64,000 bases of DNA from an uncultured Prevotella sp. (lineage in GTDB: Bacteria > Bacteroidota > Bacteroidia > Bacteroidales > Bacteroidaceae), in the NCBI GenBank assembly GCA_946402275.1, contig CAMIVY010000014.1:1-64000 (forward strand), given 5' to 3'. Each line of letters begins with the position of its first letter. Within the stretch, counting starts at the first letter, position 1. Below the pieces are notes generated by a model. That model saw nothing but the letters and a program-made list of their open reading frames with translations, was not told where the DNA came from and ran no database searches. The position numbers were made by a program, and so were the translations under genes. Positions 1-5,949 of the stretch are shown one piece after another.

Positions 1-72
1 CTTTCATTGGACCGAAGGTCTGCCATTTCTTTCATTGGACCGAAGGTCTGACATTTCTTTCATTTCTCATTT
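1..72. repeat. Two tandem 28-bp hairpin repeats plus CATTTC tail
   Basis: Two 28-bp units (1-28 and 29-56) differ by one base and each contain GACC-GAA-GGTC, a short hairpin, flanked by CTTTCATT and CATTT. A pyrimidine-rich tail continues to about 72. This is the reverse complement of the GGACC-TTC-GGTCC element found after several genes between 3.1 and 5.3 kb. The tail overlaps the last codons of the minus-strand deacetylase gene: its C-terminal Asn-Glu-Lys and its TGA stop lie inside the repeat. Confidence 0.85.
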
Positions 73-1163
73 AGTAAATTGCAATATGCCTCAATGGCAT
101 TTGCAATTTCGCTAATGCAAATAAATTCGTCCGCACTATGGCTCCGACTGCTTTCTCCTGGCCCCAGTTTCATCGAGTTAAATGGCATCAACGCCTGGTC
201 GCTCAGCGTGGGTGACCCAAAGGGTACCATACCCATCTGGATGCTTTTCTGTACCAACGGGTTGCCTATGGGGATATGCGACGACGATAGACGGAAGGAG
301 CGAGCCGTCAGCTCACATTTCTTCATGTGCTTCTGAAGGAAGGCGAACAGGTATTCGTTCTGATAGTATTCGTTGGTGCGCACGTCAATGACGAAATGGC
401 ATTCGTCCGGCACCACATTATGCTGGGTACCGCTGTTGATGACCGTTACCGTCATCTTGGTGGCTCCCAACAGTGGACTCTCTTTTTTAAAGCGGTAGTC
501 GCGCAGCCATACCAGGTCGTCCAACGCCTCATAGATAGCGTTCACGCCCTCGTTGCGGGCAGCATGTCCGCTCTTTCCACGAGCCACACCGTCTATCACC
601 ATCAGTCCCTTCTCTGCAATAGCTGGTTGCATACCCGTTGGCTCCCCCACGATGGCAACGTCAATCTTGGGCAGGTGTGGCAATGCCAGCGCAAAGCCAT
701 TTGCTCCACTCACCTCCTCCTCGCACGAAGCCAGATACACCAGGTTATAGGGCATTCCACCGCCTGTCCCGTGTTGCTCTGCACCGCCTGTCCCGTGTTG
801 CGAGGTTTTGCCTCGCAGTATCCTATACACTTGCAGCAGACTCACCAGCCCGCCGCCGCAGTCATTGGCTCCCAGCCCGTACAGGCGGTCGCCTTCTATG
901 GTCGGGGTAAATGGGTCGCACGTCCACGTAGCCACAGGCTTCACCGTGTCAATGTGAGCGTTCAGCAACAAGGTGGGCTTCTTGGGGTCTATCTCTTCCT
1001 GTATCAGCACATTGTTCCCAATACGCTGGAAGGGCATCCCCCATTTCCCGATGAAATCGCACAAAATGTCAGCAGCCTGCGCTTCTTCGCGGCTTACCGA
1101 TGGTGTCTTGATGAGCTGCATCAGTAGCTCAACAGCATCATTAGTGTATTGTTTTATCTCCAT
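60..1163 (-). CDS. argE: M20 family metallopeptidase, probable N-acetylornithine-type deacetylase
   Basis: This cytoplasmic zinc hydrolase would remove an acyl group from an acylated amino acid; the closest remembered match is the ArgE-like deacetylase of Bacteroides arginine biosynthesis. Numbering from the start at 1163, the M20 metal and catalytic residues are visible: HID (His70, Asp72), the GANDCGGG stretch with Asp101, CEEEVSG with the Glu pair near 147-149, and VGEPTG with Glu174. A longer frame begins at 1184, but that position lies inside the -7 promoter box (1182-1189), so the MEIKQY start at 1163 is preferred. Residues about 122-136 are an insertion made of two copies of QHGTGG, encoded by a 24-bp tandem repeat, just before the EEEVSG strand. 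No other arg gene is in view, so the substrate is inferred from sequence only. Confidence 0.82.
   Translation of the reverse strand: MEIKQYTNDAVELLMQLIKTPSVSREEAQAADILCDFIGKWGMPFQRIGNNVLIQEEIDPKKPTLLLNAHIDTVKPVATWTCDPFTPTIEGDRLYGLGANDCGGGLVSLLQVYRILRGKTSQHGTGGAEQHGTGGGMPYNLVYLASCEEEVSGANGFALALPHLPKIDVAIVGEPTGMQPAIAEKGLMVIDGVARGKSGHAARNEGVNAIYEALDDLVWLRDYRFKKESPLLGATKMTVTVINSGTQHNVVPDECHFVIDVRTNEYYQNEYLFAFLQKHMKKCELTARSFRLSSSHIPIGNPLVQKSIQMGMVPFGSPTLSDQALMPFNSMKLGPGESSRSHSADEFICISEIANAIEAYCNLLNEK
758..801. repeat. 24-bp tandem duplication inside the deacetylase gene
   Basis: The 20-base word CACCGCCTGTCCCGTGTTGC occurs at 758-777 and again at 782-801, giving a 24-bp period that keeps frame and adds eight residues per copy to the minus-strand protein (QHGTGG plus two). 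The word contains GGGACAGG on the other strand, resembling intergenic hairpins elsewhere in this window. Confidence 0.9.
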
Positions 1164-1181
1164 TATTTCCGTCTTTTGTCG

Positions 1182-1189
1182 CAAAGTTA
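1182..1189 (-). promoter_or_regulatory. Bacteroidetes -7 box (TAACTTTG) for the M20 gene
   Basis: On the minus strand the sequence reads TAACTTTG, matching TAnnTTTG. It lies 19 bases upstream of the ATG at 1163, leaving a leader of roughly 10-12 bases. It overlaps the alternative upstream ATG at 1184, which argues against that start. Confidence 0.65.
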
Positions 1190-1223
1190 CGAATAATTTC
1201 TCATTATTTGTAGTCTTCTTGTG

Positions 1224-1279
1224 TCATTTCTTCATTTTTCATTTAAATTTCTCATTTCTCATTTCTCATTTCTCATTTA
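1224..1279. repeat. Pyrimidine-rich CATTTC/CTCATT array
   Basis: A spacer array made of CATTTCT and CTCATTT words, with at least four exact TTTCTCA steps near its right end. It stops just before the promoter of the acyl-CoA ligase gene, so it lies upstream of the transcript. Confidence 0.85.
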
Positions 1280-1286
1280 TTATTAT

Positions 1287-1294
1287 TACCTTTG
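1287..1294 (+). promoter_or_regulatory. Bacteroidetes -7 box (TACCTTTG) for the acyl-CoA ligase
   Basis: TACCTTTG matches TAnnTTTG and ends 29 bases before the ATG at 1324. No convincing -33 element can be separated from the T-rich repeat upstream. Confidence 0.7.
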
Positions 1295-1323
1295 CACCTA
1301 ATTAATAATAAAGACGAGAAGTT

Positions 1324-3132
1324 ATGCAGACAAATTGCCACATGTCAGTGCTGGTGCACGAACAAGCAAAGAAGTATGGTGACCGTGAAATGCTGATCTA
1401 TCAGGACTTTGGCGGTAAGGAGTGGAAGTCATTGTCTTGGAATCAGGTGTCAGCGGTTGTCAAACAGGTGTCTAACGCGTTGTTGAACTTGGGTGTGAAA
1501 CCACAGGAGAACATTGGTATCTTCTCCAATAACTCCGTGCAGTATATCGAATGCGACTTTGGCGCGTGGGGCATCCGTGCGGTAACCATCCCGTTCTATG
1601 CCACCTCTTCCGAGCAGCAGATACAGTTTATGGTGAACGATGCCAAGGTGCGCTTCCTCTTCGTAGGCGAGCAAGAACAGTACGACAAGGCACGTCGTGC
1701 CTTCTCGCTCTGTCCCACACTGGAGCGTATCATCGTTTACGACCCGATGGTACATATCTCCACGCACGATCCTAACGCTATCTATTTCTCCGATTTCCTG
1801 AAGCTGGGCGAGAACCTGCCCCGTCAGACCGAGGTGGAGAAGTTACAGCAGGAGGCCTCTTACGACGATATCGCCAACATCCTCTATACCAGTGGTACTA
1901 CGGGCGATTCCAAGGGCGTCATCCTGACGCATGGACAGTTCCATGCAGCCTTTGAGGCTAATGACAAGTGCGTGCCTGTGGGTGAGAAGGACCGTGTCAT
2001 GAACTTCCTGCCCTATACCCATATCTTTGAGCGTGGATGGGCCATCCTGTCGCTGACAGAGGGTGCCACCATGATTGTCAACACCCATCCTCAGGAGGTG
2101 CAGCAGTCCATGCGTGAGACGCATCCCACCTGTATGTGTGCCGTTCCCCGTTTCTGGGAGAAGGTCTATATGGGCGTCATGGATAAGATAGAACACTCCA
2201 GTGCGGTACAGCGTAAGCTGTTCTATCACGCGCTGAACGTCGGTCGTAAGCATAACATCGAATACCTCAGCCTTGGCAAGACTCCCCCTATGGCACTCCA
2301 TCTGGAGTATGAGGTGCTCAACCGTACCGTCTTCTCTCTGGTTCGTAAGGAACTCGGTCTCGAAAACGCCCATTTCTTCCCCACCGCAGGAGCTGCAGTC
2401 TCTGCTCATGTCGAAGAATTCGTCCATTCCATCGGTATCAATATGATTGTGGGCTATGGTCTCACAGAGTCTCTGGCGACCGTCAGCTGTAACCACCTGG
2501 GCAAGCCCTGGACGGTAGGTGGCGTCGGTATTCCCATCGAAGGCATCAGCATCCGTATCGGTGAGAACGACGAGGTGCTCCTGAAGGGTCCGACTATCAC
2601 CTGTGGCTATTACAACCGTGAGGACCTCACCAAGGCCGCTTTCACCGCTGACGGTTATTTCAAGACTGGTGATGCAGGCTACCTGAAAGACGGTGAGCTC
2701 TTCCTGAAGGAGCGCATCAAAGACCTCTTCAAGACCTCCAATGGTAAGTATATCGCACCGCAGATGATAGAATCGAAGCTGTTGGTCGATAAGTTCATCG
2801 ACCAGATTGCTGTCATTGCAGACCAACGTAAATTCGTCTCAGCCCTCATCATCCCCGTCTATACCCTCCTCGAGGAGTATGCCCGCGAACATAACATCCC
2901 CTTCGAGAACCGTGAACAGCTCTGTGCCGACCCCCGCATCATCCAAATGATGAAGGAGCGCATTGACACCCTCCAGCAGCAACTCGCCCACTACGAGCAA
3001 GTCAAGCGCTTCACCCTCCTGCCGCACCACCTGTCTATGGAGAAGGGAGAACTCACGAACACGCTCAAGATCCGCCGCCGCGTTCTCAATGAAAACTATA
3101 AGGAACAAATCGAGAAAATGTATCTCGATTAG
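1324..3132 (+). CDS. Long-chain fatty acid--CoA ligase (AMP-binding enzyme)
   Basis: A 602-residue acyl-CoA synthetase of the ANL adenylating superfamily. It activates a fatty acid with ATP to an acyl-adenylate and transfers it to coenzyme A. The AMP-binding P-loop ILYTSGTTGDSKGV lies at about 187-200, the VGYGLTES motif near 380, and the hinge/C-terminal signature (TGDAGYLKDGELF, then KERIKDLFKTSNGKYIAP) near 455-485, followed by a normal C-terminal lid. Length is typical of long-chain (FadD/FAA-like) members. There is no signal peptide, so it is cytoplasmic or peripherally membrane-bound. It has its own promoter at 1287-1294 and appears monocistronic, since the next gene is behind a repeat spacer. 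Chain-length preference cannot be read from the sequence. Confidence 0.93.
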   Translation: MQTNCHMSVLVHEQAKKYGDREMLIYQDFGGKEWKSLSWNQVSAVVKQVSNALLNLGVKPQENIGIFSNNSVQYIECDFGAWGIRAVTIPFYATSSEQQIQFMVNDAKVRFLFVGEQEQYDKARRAFSLCPTLERIIVYDPMVHISTHDPNAIYFSDFLKLGENLPRQTEVEKLQQEASYDDIANILYTSGTTGDSKGVILTHGQFHAAFEANDKCVPVGEKDRVMNFLPYTHIFERGWAILSLTEGATMIVNTHPQEVQQSMRETHPTCMCAVPRFWEKVYMGVMDKIEHSSAVQRKLFYHALNVGRKHNIEYLSLGKTPPMALHLEYEVLNRTVFSLVRKELGLENAHFFPTAGAAVSAHVEEFVHSIGINMIVGYGLTESLATVSCNHLGKPWTVGGVGIPIEGISIRIGENDEVLLKGPTITCGYYNREDLTKAAFTADGYFKTGDAGYLKDGELFLKERIKDLFKTSNGKYIAPQMIESKLLVDKFIDQIAVIADQRKFVSALIIPVYTLLEEYAREHNIPFENREQLCADPRIIQMMKERIDTLQQQLAHYEQVKRFTLLPHHLSMEKGELTNTLKIRRRVLNENYKEQIEKMYLD

Positions 3133-3135
3133 TTC

Positions 3136-3206
3136 CAAATGAAAGAAATGGCGGCCCTTCGGTCCAATGAAAGAAATGAAAGAAATGTAAATGAAGAAAT
3201 GAAGGA
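3136..3206. repeat. GAAATG repeat spacer with GGCCC-TTC-GGTCC hairpin
   Basis: Starting four bases after the ligase stop, AAATGAAAGAAATG words flank a hairpin core at 3153-3165 (GGCCC, TTC, GGTCC; one base differs from the usual GGACC arm). The array runs directly into the ATG of the following gene at 3207, and that start codon sits in a GAAATG-like word. Confidence 0.85.
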
Positions 3207-3578
3207 ATGGATCAGCCTCGACAAAATATAATCATTTCTAAGACAGAGCATTTTGCGGATAGAATTACGAAGATGTATAGATATCTCTCAGAGAAGAGAC
3301 AGGGTGATAAGGATATGCTCAAGCAAATTGTCCGCAGCGGAACCAGTGTTGGAGCAAATGTATCAGAAAGTCAGTTCGCCCAGTCTAAAGCCGACTTCCT
3401 AACAAAGATGACCATTGCTCTCAAGGAGGCAAATGAAACACGATATTGGTTGAAACGTCTCTATGCTTTTGGCTCGCTGAGTGAAAGTGAATTTAAGTCT
3501 ATAGTAAATGATAACGAAGAGATAATTAATATATTAACAACGATAACACGAACAACAAGGGAAAACTTGAAGAAATGA
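3207..3578 (+). CDS. Four-helix-bundle protein (23S rRNA intervening-sequence family)
   Basis: A 123-residue all-helical protein of the small four-helix-bundle family often encoded in 23S rRNA intervening sequences and found scattered in Bacteroidetes chromosomes (TIGR02436-like). The family signature RSGTSVGANVSES is present near residues 44-56, followed by KADFLTKM and ALKEANETRYWL. Function is unknown for the family. It is not within an rRNA gene here. Both ends touch GAAATG repeats: the start codon lies in the upstream repeat, and the stop TGA comes from the AAATGAAAG word of the downstream one. A short internal start (MYRYL) is possible but would remove the first helix. Confidence 0.85.
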   Translation: MDQPRQNIIISKTEHFADRITKMYRYLSEKRQGDKDMLKQIVRSGTSVGANVSESQFAQSKADFLTKMTIALKEANETRYWLKRLYAFGSLSESEFKSIVNDNEEIINILTTITRTTRENLKK

Positions 3579-3739
3579 AAGAAATGAAAGAAATGGCGGA
3601 CCTTCGGTCCAATGAAAGAAAAGAAGGAAATGAGCTGTGCTTCGGTGTCATTTTTTCATTTATACATTTGCATTTCTCATTTCTTTCATTCCTTTCATTT
3701 CTCATTTGGTGCGTAGCACCTTAATTTCTCATTTAAAAG
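3577..3739. repeat. Composite GAAATG ... CATTTC spacer element
   Basis: This spacer shows the full element: purine words AAATGAAAG, the hairpin GGACC-TTC-GGTCC (3598-3610), a GTGCTTCGGTG segment, then a complementary pyrimidine array of CATTTCT/TTCATTC words, a second small hairpin GGTGC-GTA-GCACC (3708-3720) and a last CTCATTT before prfB. The purine and pyrimidine ends are reverse complements, so the whole spacer can fold as a long imperfect inverted repeat. Confidence 0.85.
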
Positions 3740-3741
3740 AT

Positions 3742-4863
3742 ATGATAACATCCGACCAACTAAAAGACGTCCTTGACCGCGCTGACGCGCTGTACAAGTA
3801 CTTGAAGATAGACGAAAAGAAGATGGAGTACGAGGAGGAGGATCTTCGTACCCAGGCTCCTGATTTCTGGGAAGACCAGAAGCGTGCCGAGGAGCAGATG
3901 AAGAAGGTGAAGGGCATCAAGAAGTGGCTCGACGGCTATCAGGCTGTGCGTACCGCTGCCGATGAACTCCAGCTCGCCTTCGACTTCTATAAGGAGGAGA
4001 TGGTCACCGAAGAGGAGGTGGACCATAATTATCTAGTTTGTCTAGAACTTCTAGAATCTCTAGAACTCAAGAACATGCTCCGCCAGAAGGAGGACCCTAT
4101 GGATGCCGTGCTCAAGATTAACTCCGGTGCCGGTGGTACTGAGGCGCAGGATTGGGCTCAGATGCTGATGCGTATGTACCAGCGCTGGGCGGAGGCGCAC
4201 GACTATAAGGTCTCCATTGCCAACCTGCAGGACGGTGACGAGGCAGGCATCAAGAGTGTGACGATGCAGATTGAGGGTGGCGAGTTTGCCTATGGCTACC
4301 TGAAGAGTGAGAATGGCGTTCACCGTCTGGTGCGCGTCAGTCCTTATAATGCACAGGGTAAGCGCATGACCAGTTTCGCCTCTGTCTTCGTGTCGCCTTT
4401 GGTCGACGACACCATCGAGGTGTACGTAGATCCCGCCAAGCTGTCGTGGGACACGTTCCGTTCGAGCGGTGCCGGTGGTCAGAACGTGAACAAGGTGGAG
4501 TCGGGTGTCCGTCTGCGCTATTGGTACACCGACCCCGATACGGGCGAGGAAGAGGAAATCCTCATCGAGAATACCGAGACGCGCGACCAGCCTAAGAACA
4601 AGGAGCGCGCCATGGCCCTGCTCCGCTCCCAACTCTACGACCGTGCCATGCAGAAGCGCCTGGAGGCTCAGGCCAAGATAGAAGCTGGCAAGAAGAAGAT
4701 AGAGTGGGGCAGTCAGATTCGTTCCTATGTCTTCGACGACCGTCGTGTCAAGGATCACCGTACCAACTACCAGACCTCTGATGTCGATGGTGTGATGGAC
4801 GGAAAAATCGACGGTTTCATCAAGGCGTACCTCATGGAATTCCCTTCGTCTGATGACGAATGA
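3742..4863 (+). CDS. prfB: Peptide chain release factor 2
   Basis: Class I release factor that reads UGA/UAA stop codons in the ribosomal A site and triggers peptide release. The GGQ hydrolysis motif is in RSSGAGGQNVNKVES (GGQ at about 245-247), and the stop-recognition loop reads VRVSPYNAQGKRMTSF, with SPY in place of the SPF of E. coli. The start is taken at MITSDQ; the frame is open upstream to 3637, but that stretch is only translated repeat. The gene is continuous: the position equivalent to the E. coli autoregulatory +1 frameshift (codon 21, TTG at 3802) is in frame, and a TGA remains at 3803-3805 one base out of frame. Codons 98-109 are four 9-bp tandem CTAG units. Length, about 373 residues, is normal. 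Confidence 0.96.
   Translation: MITSDQLKDVLDRADALYKYLKIDEKKMEYEEEDLRTQAPDFWEDQKRAEEQMKKVKGIKKWLDGYQAVRTAADELQLAFDFYKEEMVTEEEVDHNYLVCLELLESLELKNMLRQKEDPMDAVLKINSGAGGTEAQDWAQMLMRMYQRWAEAHDYKVSIANLQDGDEAGIKSVTMQIEGGEFAYGYLKSENGVHRLVRVSPYNAQGKRMTSFASVFVSPLVDDTIEVYVDPAKLSWDTFRSSGAGGQNVNKVESGVRLRYWYTDPDTGEEEEILIENTETRDQPKNKERAMALLRSQLYDRAMQKRLEAQAKIEAGKKKIEWGSQIRSYVFDDRRVKDHRTNYQTSDVDGVMDGKIDGFIKAYLMEFPSSDDE
4033..4068. repeat. Four in-frame 9-bp CTAG repeats inside prfB
   Basis: CTAG occurs at 4033, 4042, 4051 and 4060, exactly 9 bp apart (CTAGTTTGT, CTAGAACTT, CTAGAATCT, CTAGAACTC). The units are in frame and encode LVC-LEL-LES-LEL, in a helix that in other RF2 proteins also carries a Leu/Glu pattern. 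Confidence 0.9.
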
Positions 4864-5046
4864 AATTCCAAATGAAAGAAATGAAAGAAATGGCGGACCT
4901 TCGGTCCAATGAAAGAAATGAAGGAAAAAGACAATATGATATAAACAATAACACGAGGAATTGAACGGGTGAATCAGTGGGAATGCATTTCTACATTTCT
5001 ACATTTGCATTTCTCATTTCTTTCATTCCTTTCATTTCTCATTTAA
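4864..5046. repeat. GAAATG ... CATTTC spacer element after prfB
   Basis: Purine words and the hairpin GGACC-TTC-GGTCC (4895-4907) follow the prfB stop. A non-repetitive stretch of about 70 bases follows (about 4925-4990), then CATTTCTA and TTCATTC pyrimidine words up to 5046. It has the same polarity and order as the 3577-3739 element. Confidence 0.85.
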
Positions 5047-5059
5047 ATTACGTATTACT

Positions 5060-5203
5060 ATGAACAAGAAAGTAAATGCCAAGAAAGAAGCTTGGGAGAA
5101 GAAACAGGAAGAGAAAGGTAAGAAAGTAGTAGCATGGATCTTTGGCGGCCTCATCGTCCTCGCCATTATCTACCTCATCTGGACCTTCTCGATGATGGCG
5201 TGA
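5060..5203 (+). CDS. 47-aa single-pass membrane protein, function unknown
   Basis: The 47-residue product starts MNKKVNAKKEAWEKKQEE, a Lys/Glu-rich and probably helical cytoplasmic segment. One hydrophobic helix follows, VVAWIFGGLIVLAIIYLIW at about 23-41, and a short tail. Positive charge before the helix predicts the N-terminus inside. Real coding is supported by the clean amphipathic-plus-transmembrane design, an ATG right after a spacer of the usual kind, and a stop right before the next spacer element. I do not recognise a named family. Such proteins are often overlooked because of length. Confidence 0.7.
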   Translation: MNKKVNAKKEAWEKKQEEKGKKVVAWIFGGLIVLAIIYLIWTFSMMA

Positions 5204-5381
5204 TGGCGCTTCGCGCCAAATGAAAGGAATGGCGGACCTTTGGTCCAATAAAAGAAATGAAAGATATGAGCTGCGCTTTGGTGTCATTGCTTCATTCCTT
5301 CATTTTCATTCCTTTCATTCCTTTCATTCCTTTCATTCCTTTCATTTCTTTCATTTCTTTCATTTCTTTCATTTAATTAAA
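5204..5381. repeat. Spacer element with two hairpins and long TTCATTCC array
   Basis: Right at the stop of the small gene is GGCGC-TTC-GCGCC (5205-5217), then AAATGAAAG and a second hairpin GGACC-TTT-GGTCC (5234-5246). A segment nearly identical to one in the 3577-3739 spacer follows (GAGCTGCGCTTTGGTGTCA), then an uninterrupted pyrimidine-rich run of TTCATTCC and TTCATTTC words to about 5377, just before the CYTH gene. Confidence 0.87.
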
Positions 5382-5383
5382 CC

Positions 5384-5851
5384 ATGCTCGAAATCGAACG
5401 CAAATTCCTTGTCCTCGACGACTCTTACAAGCAGTTGTCGTATGCCAGTAGTCACATCGCCCAGGGTTATATCTGTAGCGAGCGTGGCCGTACCGTGCGT
5501 GTACGTATAAGAGATGAACGCGCGTATCTTACTATTAAAGGACCTAGTGAAAATAACGGACTGTCTCGCTATGAGTTCGAGCGTGAGATTCCCTTGGAGG
5601 ATGCACGGCAGATGATGACTTTCTGCGAGCCAGGCATCATTGACAAGACGCGTTGGCTCGTCAAATCCGGTCATCACACCTTCGAAGTCGATGAGTTTCA
5701 TGGTGAAAACGAAGGACTTGTGGTGGCTGAGGTAGAGCTCTCCAGTGAGGGCGAGACTTTTGAAAAGCCCCATTTCATCGGGAAAGAGGTGACAGGTGAC
5801 CGTCGTTACTACAACAGTTGCCTACGTATTAACCCTTTCAATAAATGGTAG
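5384..5851 (+). CDS. CYTH domain protein (triphosphate tunnel metalloenzyme)
   Basis: A 155-residue single-domain CYTH/TTM protein. These enzymes form an eight-stranded tunnel with inward-facing charges and hydrolyse tripolyphosphate or related substrates with a divalent metal. The diagnostic N-terminal EIERKF (ExExK, residues 3-8) is present, followed by RVRIRDERAYLTIKG, the acidic-basic strand YEFEREI, KTRWLV, FEVDEF, VVAEVEL and the C-terminal VTGDRRYYNSCL. All tunnel strands are accounted for at the usual length for short bacterial members. It is cytoplasmic. It lies alone behind a repeat spacer with no obvious -7 box, so it may be transcribed from upstream. Substrate is inferred only from the family. 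Confidence 0.9.
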   Translation: MLEIERKFLVLDDSYKQLSYASSHIAQGYICSERGRTVRVRIRDERAYLTIKGPSENNGLSRYEFEREIPLEDARQMMTFCEPGIIDKTRWLVKSGHHTFEVDEFHGENEGLVVAEVELSSEGETFEKPHFIGKEVTGDRRYYNSCLRINPFNKW

Positions 5852-5919
5852 CGATGTCTTCATAGGTCTAAATTTGGTTAAAAAACGTTTATCGCCTTTC
5901 GCTTTTACAGAAATTTTCT

Positions 5920-5927
5920 TACCTTTG
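5920..5927 (+). promoter_or_regulatory. Bacteroidetes -7 box (TACCTTTG) for the TPR/HTH regulator
   Basis: TACCTTTG matches TAnnTTTG and ends 22 bases before the GTG start at 5950. The short distance supports the GTG start over the ATG at 5986. Confidence 0.68.
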
Positions 5928-5949
5928 TAGTTGACTTACATCAATTATT

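Noticed and set aside
3637..3741. Upstream extension of the prfB frame
   Set aside because: The extra residues are a translation of the CATTTC/TTCATT spacer repeat; RF2 homologues start at the MITSDQ position.
4330..4375. SPY instead of SPF in the stop-recognition loop of release factor 2
   Set aside because: A conservative change that, as far as I recall, is normal in Bacteroidales RF2; not evidence of altered stop-codon use.
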